A stretch of DNA of 64,000 nucleotides, from positions 1,116,001 through 1,180,000 of the forward strand of contig NZ_CP097128.1 in NCBI RefSeq assembly GCF_023330685.1, written 5' to 3'. Position 1 is the first letter of the stretch; each line of letters opens with the position of its first letter. A program made the translations under genes and the position numbers. The stretch comes from Conexibacter sp. DBS9H8. Lineage in GTDB: Bacteria; Actinomycetota; Thermoleophilia; Solirubrobacterales; Solirubrobacteraceae. Below the pieces are notes generated by a model. The model worked only from the letters and a program-made list of their open reading frames with translations, was not told the origin of the DNA and did not search any database. Shown one piece after another: positions 1-8,423 of this stretch.

Positions 1-1456
1 GGACGAGGAGGGTGTGACAGGCGGTCACTCCCGATCCGCAGGAGGAGATCACCGCGCGGTCGCCGGTGACCCCGGCGGCGCGGAGACGGGCGATCAGCTC
101 GGCGGTCGGCAGGAGCCGCCCGTCCGGGTCGAGGTTGGCGCGGCAGGGAACGTTGACCGCGCCCGGGATGTGCCCGGGCCGCGGGTCGAGCGGGTCTGTG
201 CCGCCGGCGTAGCGGTCGGGGTCACGGGCGTCGAGCAGAAGCGGGGCGGGCGCCCCGGCGGCCCCCTCGGCGGTGCTGGCGGCCTCGGCGGCGCCGGCGA
301 CCTCGGGGATCTCGGCGGCCTCGGCGATCCCGGCGGCCTCGGCGACCTCGGAGATCCCGGCGAACCGGTCGGCCGGCCAGGGACGGGCGCTGAAGTGGCC
401 CGGGGTGACCGGCTCGGGCTCACCGGCCACCCACCGGTCCGGGACCGGGGTGAGCAGCGCCGCCTCCTCCCCGAGGATCCGCAGCAGCCAGACGAGCCGG
501 GCGGCCAGCACCCCGCCCGCGTCGTCGTAGGCGATGACGGTGTCCCCGTCACTGACCCCGAGCGCGGACAGGCCGGCGGCGAACCGCTCCGGGCTCGGCA
601 GCGGGTGCCGGCCGCCGCTCGCATCCGGCCCGGGCGGGTCTGACAGCACCGACGCGAAGTCGAGCCAGCGGGCGCCCGGCAGGTGGGCGCGGAGATAGGC
701 GGCATGGGTGTCGGCGCCGATGAGGGAGAGGCGCGCGTCGATCAGGTGGTAGCGCTCACGTCGCGCCTCGAGGTCGTCGAACTCGATGAACGGGCCGAGC
801 GGCCGCGCGGCGGCGCGGGCGAGCGCGCCGGGGATCTCCCCGGCGTCATCGGAGCGGTGCGGTCCGTGGCTGAGCAGCAGGTGCCGGACCGGGTGGGCGG
901 CGCAGATCGCCGCGAGTTCGGCCCGCAGGGCCCGGCGCGAATCCGGTGCGCTGACCCACCGGTCAGGGCACAACTCCACCCGACCCTCGGGACGCCCGAG
1001 CACGTCGGCGCACACGAGCGTCTCCGCCCACGGAACCCAGAGGACGACCTCATCGTCACGGGAGACGTGGTGGCCGACCATGCCGCCGAGCAGCTCGCCG
1101 CCGTCGCCGATCGCGTGGTCTGAGGGGTGCTCGGGAATCCCGGCGCGCGGGACAGGGCGGGCGTAGATCGGCACGTCAAAGCGGGCGGACGCCTGGGCGA
1201 CGCTGCGGTGGTGGTAGTGCAGCAGCCGCACGACGGCCCGGACGGGACCATGGTCGGCGGCGAGCGCGTCAACGTCCGCCCAGGCGGCATCGCCGTCGCG
1301 GTCGTCGCGGATGAGTGGATCGACGAGCACGAGCCCGTCCGCGGTGGCGAGCGCGAAGCTCGCGACCGCCGGCGCCCACCCGTCACCCTCCTCCCAGTCG
1401 GGATGGACGGTCTCCCAGCGGAAGATCCCGGGGCCGACGGTGCTCAACGCGGTCAT
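1..1456 (-). CDS. Sulfurtransferase: degenerate metallo-beta-lactamase-like domain fused to tandem rhodanese domains (3' end off the window)
   Basis: One frame stays open from an ATG at 1456 through base 1, so at least 485 residues are present and the C-terminus is outside the window. Residues about 1-215 look like a decayed metallo-beta-lactamase fold: the usual THxHxDH metal motif is replaced by HYHHRS. Residues about 225-335 are a first rhodanese-like domain (HLIDARLSL, LPGARWLDF). The second follows after an Ala/Glu-rich linker and carries the active-site loop CGSGVTAC, with the catalytic cysteine first. Paired rhodanese domains are typical of thiosulfate or 3-mercaptopyruvate sulfurtransferases, and the second domain is the catalytic one. 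There is no stop and no good internal start between the parts, so a true fusion is likely. The substrate cannot be told from sequence. Confidence 0.75.
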   Translation of the reverse strand, partial: MTALSTVGPGIFRWETVHPDWEEGDGWAPAVASFALATADGLVLVDPLIRDDRDGDAAWADVDALAADHGPVRAVVRLLHYHHRSVAQASARFDVPIYARPVPRAGIPEHPSDHAIGDGGELLGGMVGHHVSRDDEVVLWVPWAETLVCADVLGRPEGRVELCPDRWVSAPDSRRALRAELAAICAAHPVRHLLLSHGPHRSDDAGEIPGALARAAARPLGPFIEFDDLEARRERYHLIDARLSLIGADTHAAYLRAHLPGARWLDFASVLSDPPGPDASGGRHPLPSPERFAAGLSALGVSDGDTVIAYDDAGGVLAARLVWLLRILGEEAALLTPVPDRWVAGEPEPVTPGHFSARPWPADRFAGISEVAEAAGIAEAAEIPEVAGAAEAASTAEGAAGAPAPLLLDARDPDRYAGGTDPLDPRPGHIPGAVNVPCRANLDPDGRLLPTAELIARLRAAGVTGDRAVISSCGSGVTACHTLLV

Positions 1457-1531
1457 CCGGCTGACGAATCTACCGGCTCACTCCCGCCTCGGGCGCGTCG
1501 ATCCGGGTTGGCGTCCGAGCCGTTCGCCACC

Positions 1532-3268
1532 ATGCCCACCCCGATGTCTGTCGCCGCACGCACCACCGGCCGCTCCGCCCCTGGCCCGGCCGCCGCCCCT
1601 CGCGCCGTTGCGTCCGCGAGCTGCGCCCCCGGCGCGGCCGGCGACGGTCTCCGGGAGTGGCAGCGCCGGGCCCTCGCGGCGATGGCGAACTGGACGGACG
1701 GGAGCTTTCTCATCAGCGCCGCCCCGGGGGCGGGCAAGACCCGGCCCGCGCTCGAGCTCGTCCGCGCCGAGCTCACCGCCGCCCGGCCGCTGAGCGGGAT
1801 CGTCATCACGTGTCCGACCGCGCCGCTCACCCGTCAGTGGGCGCGCGCCGCCCACGCGCTCGGGATCGACCTCGCCCCCGACGCCGACTCGCCCGCCCCG
1901 CCGCGCGGCTTCCACGGCGTCGTCGTCACCTACGCCCGGGTCAGTCAGGCTCCCGCCCGCTGGGCGGCGGGCGTCCGTGACGGCACGCTCGTGATCGCCG
2001 ACGAGGCCCACCACCTCGGGGAGGAGCTGAGCTGGGGCACCGGCTTTGGCACCGCGTTCGCCGCCGCCCGGCGCTGGCTGCTGCTGTCGGGGACGCCGTT
2101 CCGTTCGGACGCGAGCGCGATCCCCGGCGTCAGTTACGACGCGGACGGGACGGCGGAGCCCGACATCTCCTACACCTACGCGGACGCCGTCCGGGAGGGG
2201 GTCTGTCGCCCCGTCCACTTCGTCACCTACGACGGCACCCTCTCCTGGCGCAGCGGCGATGACGTGATTGAGGCCGGCTTCGACACCGTCCTCTCCACCC
2301 GGGAGGCGAGCCGCCGCTACCGCACCGCGATCTCCACCGACCTGCCGGACGGGCTGCCGCGGATCCTCGCGGAGGCCGACCGTCGGCTGCGGGCGATCCG
2401 GGCGGGAACGCTCGCGGGCGGACCCCGCGGACGTGCCCTCAAGGCCCATCCGGATGCGGGCGGCCTCGTCATCGCCGCCGACTCTGAGCATGCCCGCCAG
2501 ATCGCGCGGCTCCTGCATGAGGCGATCGGGTTCACCCCGACCGTCGTCCTCCACCAGGATCCCCGCGCCGCGGCGAAGCTCGCGGCGTTCACCCGCTCCG
2601 ACGACCCGTGGATCGTTGCGGTCAACATGGTCTCAGAGGGCGTCGACATCCCCCGCCTGCGCGTCGGGGTGTACGCGACGGCGGCCAAGACCCCGCTCAT
2701 CTTCCGCCAGATCGTCGGCCGGTTCGTCCGCACGATCCCGGGCCGTCCGGCGGAGCCGAGCTGGCTGTACCTGCCGGCGGACCCGATCCTCCGCGACCAT
2801 GCCGCTCGGGTCGAGGAGGACGTCCGGGTCAGCCGGCGCCGCCGCGGGGAGGAGGACGCGGAGGAGGCGGCCTTCGATGAGCCGGACGGCCCGGCCGTCA
2901 GCGAACCCTCCGCCCAGCTCGACTTCGAGGCCCTGTCGGCTGACGTCGCCGCCCAGATGACCCTGTTCGGCCCGGCCCCGGCGACCGTGGCCCCCGCTCC
3001 CGCCTCTCCACTCCCCGCCTATGTGCGAGCCCCGCTGCCCGCCCCCGCGCCGGCGGCGGCCGTGCCCGCGTATGAGCGCCGGGCCCGGCTGCGCAAGGAG
3101 CGCCACCAGCTCGTGGGCGACCTCGCCCGTCGCGACGGGCTCACCCATCAGCAGGTCAACCGCCAGATCAACCAGGCCGTCGGGGTCACGAGCGTGGAGA
3201 AGGCGACGATCGAGCAGCTGACCGCGTCGATCACCCAGCTCGAGGCGTGGCTGCGGCGCCGGCGTTGA
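1532..3268 (+). CDS. Superfamily II DEAD/DEAH-box helicase
   Basis: The protein is 578 aa from the ATG at 1532; a second ATG at 1544 is possible. The frame is open further upstream, but that part overlaps the divergent sulfurtransferase gene and reads as shadow. SF2 helicase motifs are in order: Walker A AAPGAGKT near residue 65, DEAH box ADEAHH near 155, motif III SGTPF near 190, then motifs V-VI (SEGVDIP and QIVGRFVR) near 370-400. After residue about 430 come an Ala/Pro-rich linker and a short charged helical tail. This architecture matches stand-alone DEAD/DEAH helicases common in actinobacteria, related to UvrB and type III restriction motors. No nuclease or methylase partner is adjacent, so a role in restriction is not supported. 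It likely moves on DNA or RNA using ATP. Confidence 0.88.
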   Translation: MPTPMSVAARTTGRSAPGPAAAPRAVASASCAPGAAGDGLREWQRRALAAMANWTDGSFLISAAPGAGKTRPALELVRAELTAARPLSGIVITCPTAPLTRQWARAAHALGIDLAPDADSPAPPRGFHGVVVTYARVSQAPARWAAGVRDGTLVIADEAHHLGEELSWGTGFGTAFAAARRWLLLSGTPFRSDASAIPGVSYDADGTAEPDISYTYADAVREGVCRPVHFVTYDGTLSWRSGDDVIEAGFDTVLSTREASRRYRTAISTDLPDGLPRILAEADRRLRAIRAGTLAGGPRGRALKAHPDAGGLVIAADSEHARQIARLLHEAIGFTPTVVLHQDPRAAAKLAAFTRSDDPWIVAVNMVSEGVDIPRLRVGVYATAAKTPLIFRQIVGRFVRTIPGRPAEPSWLYLPADPILRDHAARVEEDVRVSRRRRGEEDAEEAAFDEPDGPAVSEPSAQLDFEALSADVAAQMTLFGPAPATVAPAPASPLPAYVRAPLPAPAPAAAVPAYERRARLRKERHQLVGDLARRDGLTHQQVNRQINQAVGVTSVEKATIEQLTASITQLEAWLRRRR

Positions 3269-3402
3269 GCGTCCCCCTCCCGCGCCGGAACGGAACCCGG
3301 GTCCGTCCCGGCGGCGCGCGCCAGCCGCGGAACCCTGGCCGGCGGGTTTATCCACGGCGCTTCCGTGAGAAGCTTGTGACAACCAACCTGAGAGGTGAGC
3401 GG

Positions 3403-4038
3403 ATGAAAGTCGGAACGCTGCTGCTGCGCGGCACGATCGGTGGGTTCTTCGTCGGCCACGGCGCCCAGAAGCTGTTCGGGGTTGCCGGCGGGCACGGCCT
3501 GAAGGGGACCGCCCAGTACTTCGAGGGGCTCGGCCTGCGGCCCGGTCTCCTGCACGCCTCGGCGGCCGGGCTCGCCGAGACCGGCGGCGGGCTCGGGTTG
3601 CTGCTCGGCTACAGGACGCCGCTGGCCGCCTCCGCGGTCGTCTCCACGATGATCACGGCGATCCACCGGGTGCACCTCAAGAACGGCTGGACCGTCCAGG
3701 CCGGCGGCTATGAGTACAACGCGGTTCTGATCGCCGGCGCGGTTGCGATCGCCGAGCAGGGCCCCGGCGTACTGTCCCTTGACGCGCTGCGCGGCAAGCA
3801 GCGCAGCGGCCTGCGCTGTGCGCTGTTCGCCCTCACCGTCGGGGCTGCCGGTGCGGCGGCGGCGAACGCGGCTGCCGGCGGCCTCCCCGCCGCCCCGGCG
3901 CCTGTCGCCCCGGCGCCCGCGCCCGCTGCGGAGCCCGCGCCGGTGAGCGAGCCGCCGGTCACCCTCGAGGCGACGCCTGAGCCCGCGGACGCACCGATGC
4001 CGGTCACCCCGGTGGAGGGGGACGCCGGGGGGGTCTGA
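3403..4038 (+). CDS. DoxX family membrane protein
   Basis: ATG at 3403 follows an AGGTGAG ribosome-binding site. The 211-aa product begins with the DoxX signature (LLLRGTIGGFFVGHGAQKLF), followed by hydrophobic segments and the family region around GLRPGLLHASAAGLAETGGG. DoxX proteins are four-helix inner-membrane proteins linked in some actinobacteria to redox or thiol homeostasis. Residues about 150-211 are an Ala/Pro-rich tail not typical of the core family. A strong hairpin lies just downstream. Confidence 0.87.
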   Translation: MKVGTLLLRGTIGGFFVGHGAQKLFGVAGGHGLKGTAQYFEGLGLRPGLLHASAAGLAETGGGLGLLLGYRTPLAASAVVSTMITAIHRVHLKNGWTVQAGGYEYNAVLIAGAVAIAEQGPGVLSLDALRGKQRSGLRCALFALTVGAAGAAAANAAAGGLPAAPAPVAPAPAPAAEPAPVSEPPVTLEATPEPADAPMPVTPVEGDAGGV

Positions 4039-4045
4039 CCGAAGG

Positions 4046-5347
4046 TTGCCGGGCTGCCCGTGGTCGACCCAGACCACGGGCAGCGTCCAGCGCGGTGGTC
4101 CGGCGCTTGAGCGTCGGCGCCGACGCTCCGATACCTCCTCCATCCGCCCCGCCCCGCACAGACTGTCCGGCGCGTTCGCCTGCGCGCTGATCCTGAGCCT
4201 CCTGGTGGCCGTGGCCAATGCGGCCGCGGCGGCGACGCCCGTGTCCCCTCCCCCGATCACCGGCACGATCACCCTGCTCGGAAGCTCCTGGTTCACCGTC
4301 CGTACCCCCGGCCGGCCCGCCGGGGTGATCAACGCCCTCACCACCGCCGCAGACCGGATCACCGCCGAGGACACCCCGTACGTGTGGGGCGGCGGGCACG
4401 CGGTCGCCGGGGTCCCCTCGACAGGGGAGCGGGGCGGGCCCGGCTACAACGGCCACCGGCGCGGCTTTGACTGCTCCGGCGCGGTCGCCGCCGTGCTCGC
4501 CGGGGCGGGGCTGTGGCCGGCCGGGGCGGGCGTCCCCGCCGACAGCGGGGTGATCACCGAGCTGTTGGCCCAACACCTGATCGCCCCCGGCGTCGGGACC
4601 GCGCCGGATGCGGTCACTCTCTATGACGACCCGGGCGTCCACATCTTCATGAACATCGACGGCCGCTTCTTCGGCACCTCCGACGGTGCCGGCGGCGGGG
4701 ATCCCCGCGGCGGGGCGGGCTGGCTCGCCGACGGGGCCTGGGACGCAAGCGACCGCGCCTTCCGGCCATACCATTTCCTCCCCGCGGTGCTCGGAGCGAC
4801 CACGACCGACGGCAACGAGTTCACCTTCCAGCTGCCCACCGACGGCCTGTTCAGCGCCACCCGCGGCGCGCCTGAGGTCAGCCTCGGCGACCTGAGCGTC
4901 GCCGACCTCGCCGCCGGTGAACGGGTGCGGGTCAGCTACACGCCAAGCGGGACGGGTGCGATGGACCTGTCGGCGATCGCCGTCCTCGCCGGCGGCCCGG
5001 CGCTCCCCCCGTCAGGCCCGGCCACTCCGACGACGCCCGCGGCGCCGGGGGCCGGTGGGACGGGCGGAGGCGCGGGCACCTCGGGCCAGGGCGGCACCGG
5101 GACGACCGGGACCTCGGGCGCGGGCAGCACCGGCGCCGCAGACTCGGCGTCCGGGGCGGCAGCGGGCACGAACTCGGCGGGGTCGGGATCCGGTTCCGGG
5201 TCTGCGTCCGGGGCGGTCCCGGACACCCAGGCCGGTGGGTCCGCCCTCGTGAGCGCGACGGGCGGGTCCGGGTTCGGACGGGCGGTGCGCCACCACGGAA
5301 CCCGGACGGTGCGCCGGCACCGGCCGGGGCGCAAGCGAGCGCGCTGA
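4046..5347 (+). CDS. Secreted NlpC/P60-like peptidase with Gly/Ser-rich tail
   Basis: The longest reading starts at TTG 4046, but the true start is probably after the 4054-4083 hairpin; no good ATG or GTG with a ribosome-binding site is visible. A hydrophobic stretch (SGAFACALILSLLVAVANA) near residue 40 ends in an Ala-rich signal-peptidase-like site, so export is likely. The catalytic part has YVWGGGH, the nucleophile motif FDCSG near residue 145, and a later His in PGVHIFMNI, the Cys-His arrangement of NlpC/P60 cell-wall amidases/endopeptidases. Residues about 310-410 are low-complexity Gly/Ser/Thr and the very C-terminus is Arg/His-rich, which may bind the wall. The substrate is not known. 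Confidence 0.72.
   Translation: MPGCPWSTQTTGSVQRGGPALERRRRRSDTSSIRPAPHRLSGAFACALILSLLVAVANAAAAATPVSPPPITGTITLLGSSWFTVRTPGRPAGVINALTTAADRITAEDTPYVWGGGHAVAGVPSTGERGGPGYNGHRRGFDCSGAVAAVLAGAGLWPAGAGVPADSGVITELLAQHLIAPGVGTAPDAVTLYDDPGVHIFMNIDGRFFGTSDGAGGGDPRGGAGWLADGAWDASDRAFRPYHFLPAVLGATTTDGNEFTFQLPTDGLFSATRGAPEVSLGDLSVADLAAGERVRVSYTPSGTGAMDLSAIAVLAGGPALPPSGPATPTTPAAPGAGGTGGGAGTSGQGGTGTTGTSGAGSTGAADSASGAAAGTNSAGSGSGSGSASGAVPDTQAGGSALVSATGGSGFGRAVRHHGTRTVRRHRPGRKRAR
4054..4083 (+). terminator. Hairpin after the doxX-like gene
   Basis: A perfect 12-bp inverted repeat (CTGCCCGTGGTC and its complement) encloses a 6-nt loop 15 bases after the doxX-like stop codon. There is no T-run, so it is a plausible but not canonical intrinsic terminator. 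It also argues that the next gene starts downstream of it rather than at the upstream TTG. Confidence 0.5.
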
Positions 5348-5398
5348 GCGACCAGGGGCGCCCCCTGACGCCAGCATCGCCGGCTTGGCCGGGGCCCG

Positions 5399-5980
5399 TC
5401 AGCCCGGCGTGGCGGCGTCGGGTTCGCTGACTGGGGCGAGCGCCCCGTCGGCGGTGAGCTCGACGGCTTGGCGCTCACACCAGCTGATCGCCCACCGGTG
5501 CAGCTCGTGGGCGTACTCCGCGGTGAGCCGGTGGAAGCGGTCGTCAAACTCGTCCCGGCTGAGCTGGGCCTCGATCTCGGCGGCCCGCTCCTGATGGAGG
5601 CGGCGTTTGGTCGCCAGCACCTCGGACCGCTCGGCTCGGGTGAGGACGTTGGCGAAGCGCAGGCGCAGCAGACTCTCGTCGCGCATCTCCAGGGTCGGAT
5701 TCTCACAGTCGGTGAGCCAGCGCCGCAGCGCCGCCGCGCCCGCCTCTGTGAGCTCGTAGTTGTGGCGTGGGCTGTCCCCGCGCGGATCGTCGCGGACGGT
5801 GATCAGGCCCGCGTCGGTCAGCCTCCGCAGCTCCGGGTAGATCCCCCCGATGCTCGCCCCCCAGTAGCGCTTGGTCGAGCGCTCGACCTCCGCCTTGATC
5901 GCATAGCCGGTCGCGTGTCCCTCGGCGATGAGGCCGAGGACGATCCGGGCGGTTTGGGTGAGCGGAGCGGGGGCTGGCAC
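5399..5980 (-). CDS. PadR family transcriptional regulator
   Basis: The 193-aa protein has a PadR winged helix at residues about 8-85 (LTQTARIVLGLIAEGHATGY, then YWGASIGGIYPELRRLTDAG) followed by a helical dimerisation region as in long-type PadR proteins (about residues 95-175). PadR proteins are ligand-released repressors, commonly of membrane proteins or efflux genes. The gene is divergent from the small membrane protein at 6161. The 180-bp gap holds a palindrome and three 26-bp-spaced repeats that make good candidate operators. Start is ATG at 5980. Confidence 0.85.
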   Translation of the reverse strand: MPAPAPLTQTARIVLGLIAEGHATGYAIKAEVERSTKRYWGASIGGIYPELRRLTDAGLITVRDDPRGDSPRHNYELTEAGAAALRRWLTDCENPTLEMRDESLLRLRFANVLTRAERSEVLATKRRLHQERAAEIEAQLSRDEFDDRFHRLTAEYAHELHRWAISWCERQAVELTADGALAPVSEPDAATPG

Positions 5981-6019
5981 CGGGGCAAGTATCGCGGTCT
6001 CGGGAGCTACTCAGGGAAA

Positions 6020-6092
6020 TATCTGAGCGGTCAGATAGAGGCATTAGTGTAAGGGGTCAGACAGAGACCTCATACAAAGCGATCAGACTGAT
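6020..6092. promoter_or_regulatory. Candidate PadR operator: palindrome plus three 26-bp-spaced repeats
   Basis: At 6020-6037 there is a perfect inverted repeat TATCTGA-GCGG-TCAGATA. Its right arm begins a series of GRTCAGAYWGA-like motifs at 6029, 6055 and 6081, exactly 26 bp apart. The third runs into GATATAGTC, a plausible -10 region for the downstream gene. The site sits between the padR-like gene and the membrane-protein gene, so autoregulation and control of the neighbour are both likely. Binding is inferred. Confidence 0.6.
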
Positions 6093-6160
6093 ATAGTCAA
6101 TGACATCGAACAAAACCTTGGATCCCCCACCGGGGGTCCCCCTGAGGAGGTTTGTCAACC

Positions 6161-6565
6161 ATGAGCACCCGTTACCTGAGCACCCGTTATCTCACCAACC
6201 TCGCCCTCGGAGTCGCCGGCGGTTTCCTCGTCGTCGCCTCCCAAGCCTTCACTCAGCCCGCGTTTGAATGGATCGCGCTCGGCATCGGCATCCTCGCCGT
6301 CATCTTGTCGGCCGGGGTGTTCCTGTCCGGCCGCGGCCGGGTCCAGCGTGGCCTCGACCTGCTCACCGCCACCGTCGGCGCCTGGACGATCGTTGAGACG
6401 CTGATCTTCACCGCGACCACGAACACGTGGCTCGGGTTCGCCTCCGGTGCGGCGTTCGTCGCCATCGCGATCGCCGGCCTGACCGCGCACGAGCTCTCGA
6501 CCGAGCGCGTCGTCCACTCCTTCGAGGTCGCCAGCCCGGAGCGGGAGTACGCCCACACGGTCTGA
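6161..6565 (+). CDS. Small four-helix membrane protein, probable PadR target
   Basis: ATG 6161 is chosen over TTG 6152 because the GAGGAGG ribosome-binding site at about 6143-6150 is correctly spaced only for 6161. The product is 134 aa with about four hydrophobic helices (starting LALGVAGGFLVVA, IALGIGILAVILSAGVF, DLLTATVGAWTIVETLIFTA, ASGAAFVAIAIAGLTA) and a short polar tail. No family is recognised. A GC-rich hairpin (GGATCCCCC with its complement) lies at about 6120-6139 in the leader just before the ribosome-binding site. Location next to a PadR gene suggests regulation by it. Confidence 0.75.
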   Translation: MSTRYLSTRYLTNLALGVAGGFLVVASQAFTQPAFEWIALGIGILAVILSAGVFLSGRGRVQRGLDLLTATVGAWTIVETLIFTATTNTWLGFASGAAFVAIAIAGLTAHELSTERVVHSFEVASPEREYAHTV

Positions 6566-6747
6566 TCCGGGGATAACCGGGTGGGGGCCAGCACGAGCTT
6601 CCACCTCAGGAGACGGCCCTCGGCTGTGGTGACCGCCACCGCCGGGGGCCTGTCTCGTGTCAGGCCGCGTCCGGGTCGCGGCGGCGTACGTCAGACCGGC
6701 GGCGCGGGTCCCGACGGGGAGGCGGCCGCGACGGGCCGGGACGGAGG

Positions 6748-7191
6748 TCAGCGCGACGCGGAGATCGAGAGGCCCGCGCAGACCTCGACGATCTCCGGCG
6801 GCGGTGCAGTGAGGTCACCGATGCGCCAGAACGGCGGCCCGTTCCGAGTCGCCGCGAGCGTCCGGGCGGCGACGGCCACCGGGGCACCCGCGGTGAGGGC
6901 GACAACGGTCAGGCAGGCCCAGTCGCTCTCCAGCCCCCACGGGACCACGACGACCCCGGCACGGGCCCCGAGCTCGACGATCAGGGTCGGGAGGGCGACG
7001 GCGAGAAACCGCAGGGTGCGCGTGTCGGAGCCGAAGTGGTCGTCGGTGTTGACACGCTCGTCGCCGGGGACGGAGAACCAGTGCGTGACGAGGCGCTCGG
7101 GGGAGGGGGCGCCGGCAAGGGTGGCGGCGGCCCACTCCCATCCACGGGCGAGCAGCTGCTCGGAGCCGTGTGCGGCTGGCGGGGTGGGCAC
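6748..7191 (-). CDS. Hypothetical protein
   Basis: A 147-aa soluble-looking protein starting MPTPPAAHGSEQLL. A hydrophobic middle (AVALPTLIVELGARAGVVVV, then LTVVALTAGAPVAVAA) resembles buried strands and helices rather than clear membrane spans. I recognise no family. Codon use matches the flanking genes, and the neighbours face away on one side and converge on the other, so it is a stand-alone gene. About 180 bp between it and the 6161 gene hold nothing recognisable. Confidence 0.55.
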   Translation of the reverse strand: MPTPPAAHGSEQLLARGWEWAAATLAGAPSPERLVTHWFSVPGDERVNTDDHFGSDTRTLRFLAVALPTLIVELGARAGVVVVPWGLESDWACLTVVALTAGAPVAVAARTLAATRNGPPFWRIGDLTAPPPEIVEVCAGLSISASR

Positions 7192-7363
7192 GGGCGCAGG
7201 CTAGCGTCCGCGGGGCGTGCCCTCGTGAGCTCGCCGCCTCCGTCCCGCCCCCGCCTCTCGGGTGCGCCTCCGGGGCCGGAGGCGGGCGAGTTGGCTCGGT
7301 GGCCAACTCGCCAGGGTGGCGGTCTGTCATGGTGGAGGAGCACACCCGGATGAGAGGACGCCC

Positions 7364-8362
7364 ATGAAATACCGCAAGCTCGGCAGCTCAGACCTCGAGG
7401 TCTCCGAGATCTCGCTCGGGGCCTGGCTCACCTACGCGGGGGGGATTGAGGCGGAGCAGACCCGTGCGTGCACCGAGGCGGCCTTCGCGGCGGGGATCAA
7501 CTTCTTCGACACCGCCAATGTCTACGGCCGCGGCGCGGCGGAGACGGCGTGGGGGGAGATCCTGTCAGACCATCCGCGGGACTCCTACATCCTCGCCACC
7601 AAGGTGTGGGGGCAGATGTCCGATGACCCGGCTGACCGCGGCCTGTCGGCCGCCCAGATCGCCAAGCAGATCGACGCCTCCCTCGCCCGGCTGCAGACCG
7701 ACTACGTCGACCTCTACCAGGCCCACCGGTTCGACTCCGACGTCCCGATCGAGGAGACGATCGAGGCCCTCCAGCAGGTCGTCAGAGACGGCAAGGCCCG
7801 CTATCTCGGGTTCAGCGAGTGGACGCCCGAGCAGATCCAGGCGGCGATCGACATCGCCGGGCCGGAGCTGTTCGTCTCCTCCCAGCCGCAGTACTCGATG
7901 CTCTGGCGCGCGCAGGAGGCCGAGGTGTTCGGCCTGTGCGCGGCCAACGGCATCTCCCAGATCGTCTGGTCTCCGCTTGCCCAGGGGATCCTCACCGGCA
8001 AATATCGCCCGGGTGAGCCGGCCCCGGCGGGAACCCGCGCGGCCTCAGACAGTATGGGCGGCTTCATCGCCCGGCTGATGAACGATGAGACGCTCACCGC
8101 GGTTCAGCGCCTGCGTCCGATCGCCGAGGAAGCGGGGCTGACGATGGTCGAGCTCGCGCTTGCCTGGGTGCTGCGCCGCACCGAGCTCGCCTCGGCGATC
8201 ATCGGCGCCTCCCGGCCCGAGCAGGTGCACGCGAACGCGGCGGCGGCCGGGGTCGCGCTGTCCGCTGACCTGCTCGCCGCGATCGACGCGGCGCTCGGGG
8301 ACGTGTCGGTGACCGGACAGACGCTCGCGCCGCTCGCGACCGCCGGGGTCCGCCACCGCTGA
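7364..8362 (+). CDS. Aldo/keto reductase
   Basis: ATG 7364 follows an AGAGGA ribosome-binding site; the frame extends upstream only as non-coding-like sequence. The 332-aa protein has the (beta/alpha)8 aldo/keto reductase layout with all four catalytic residues in order: Asp in NFFDTANVYG, Tyr in the same motif, Lys in LATKVWG and His in LYQAHRFD. NADP-binding C-terminal motifs (WSPLAQGILTGKY and the end IIGASRPEQV) are present. The subgroup is closest to Kv-beta/YghZ-like reductases, which reduce small aldehydes. It lies 61 bp upstream of the acetolactate-synthase-like gene and may be co-transcribed with it. Confidence 0.92.
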   Translation: MKYRKLGSSDLEVSEISLGAWLTYAGGIEAEQTRACTEAAFAAGINFFDTANVYGRGAAETAWGEILSDHPRDSYILATKVWGQMSDDPADRGLSAAQIAKQIDASLARLQTDYVDLYQAHRFDSDVPIEETIEALQQVVRDGKARYLGFSEWTPEQIQAAIDIAGPELFVSSQPQYSMLWRAQEAEVFGLCAANGISQIVWSPLAQGILTGKYRPGEPAPAGTRAASDSMGGFIARLMNDETLTAVQRLRPIAEEAGLTMVELALAWVLRRTELASAIIGASRPEQVHANAAAAGVALSADLLAAIDAALGDVSVTGQTLAPLATAGVRHR

Positions 8363-8423
8363 GGCGCGGTATACCTCGAGCCGACCGCCCACCGCCGCAC
8401 CGCTCCTGAAAGGCCCCACGCCC

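Noticed and set aside
94-705. Minus-strand Pro/Arg/Ser-rich frame at the window start
   Set aside because: It is a shifted frame of the rhodanese gene, whose true frame runs off the window edge.
6029-6092. CRISPR-like array (26-bp periodic repeats)
   Set aside because: Only about 11 bp of each unit is conserved, there are three units, and they lie in a promoter region with no cas gene near.
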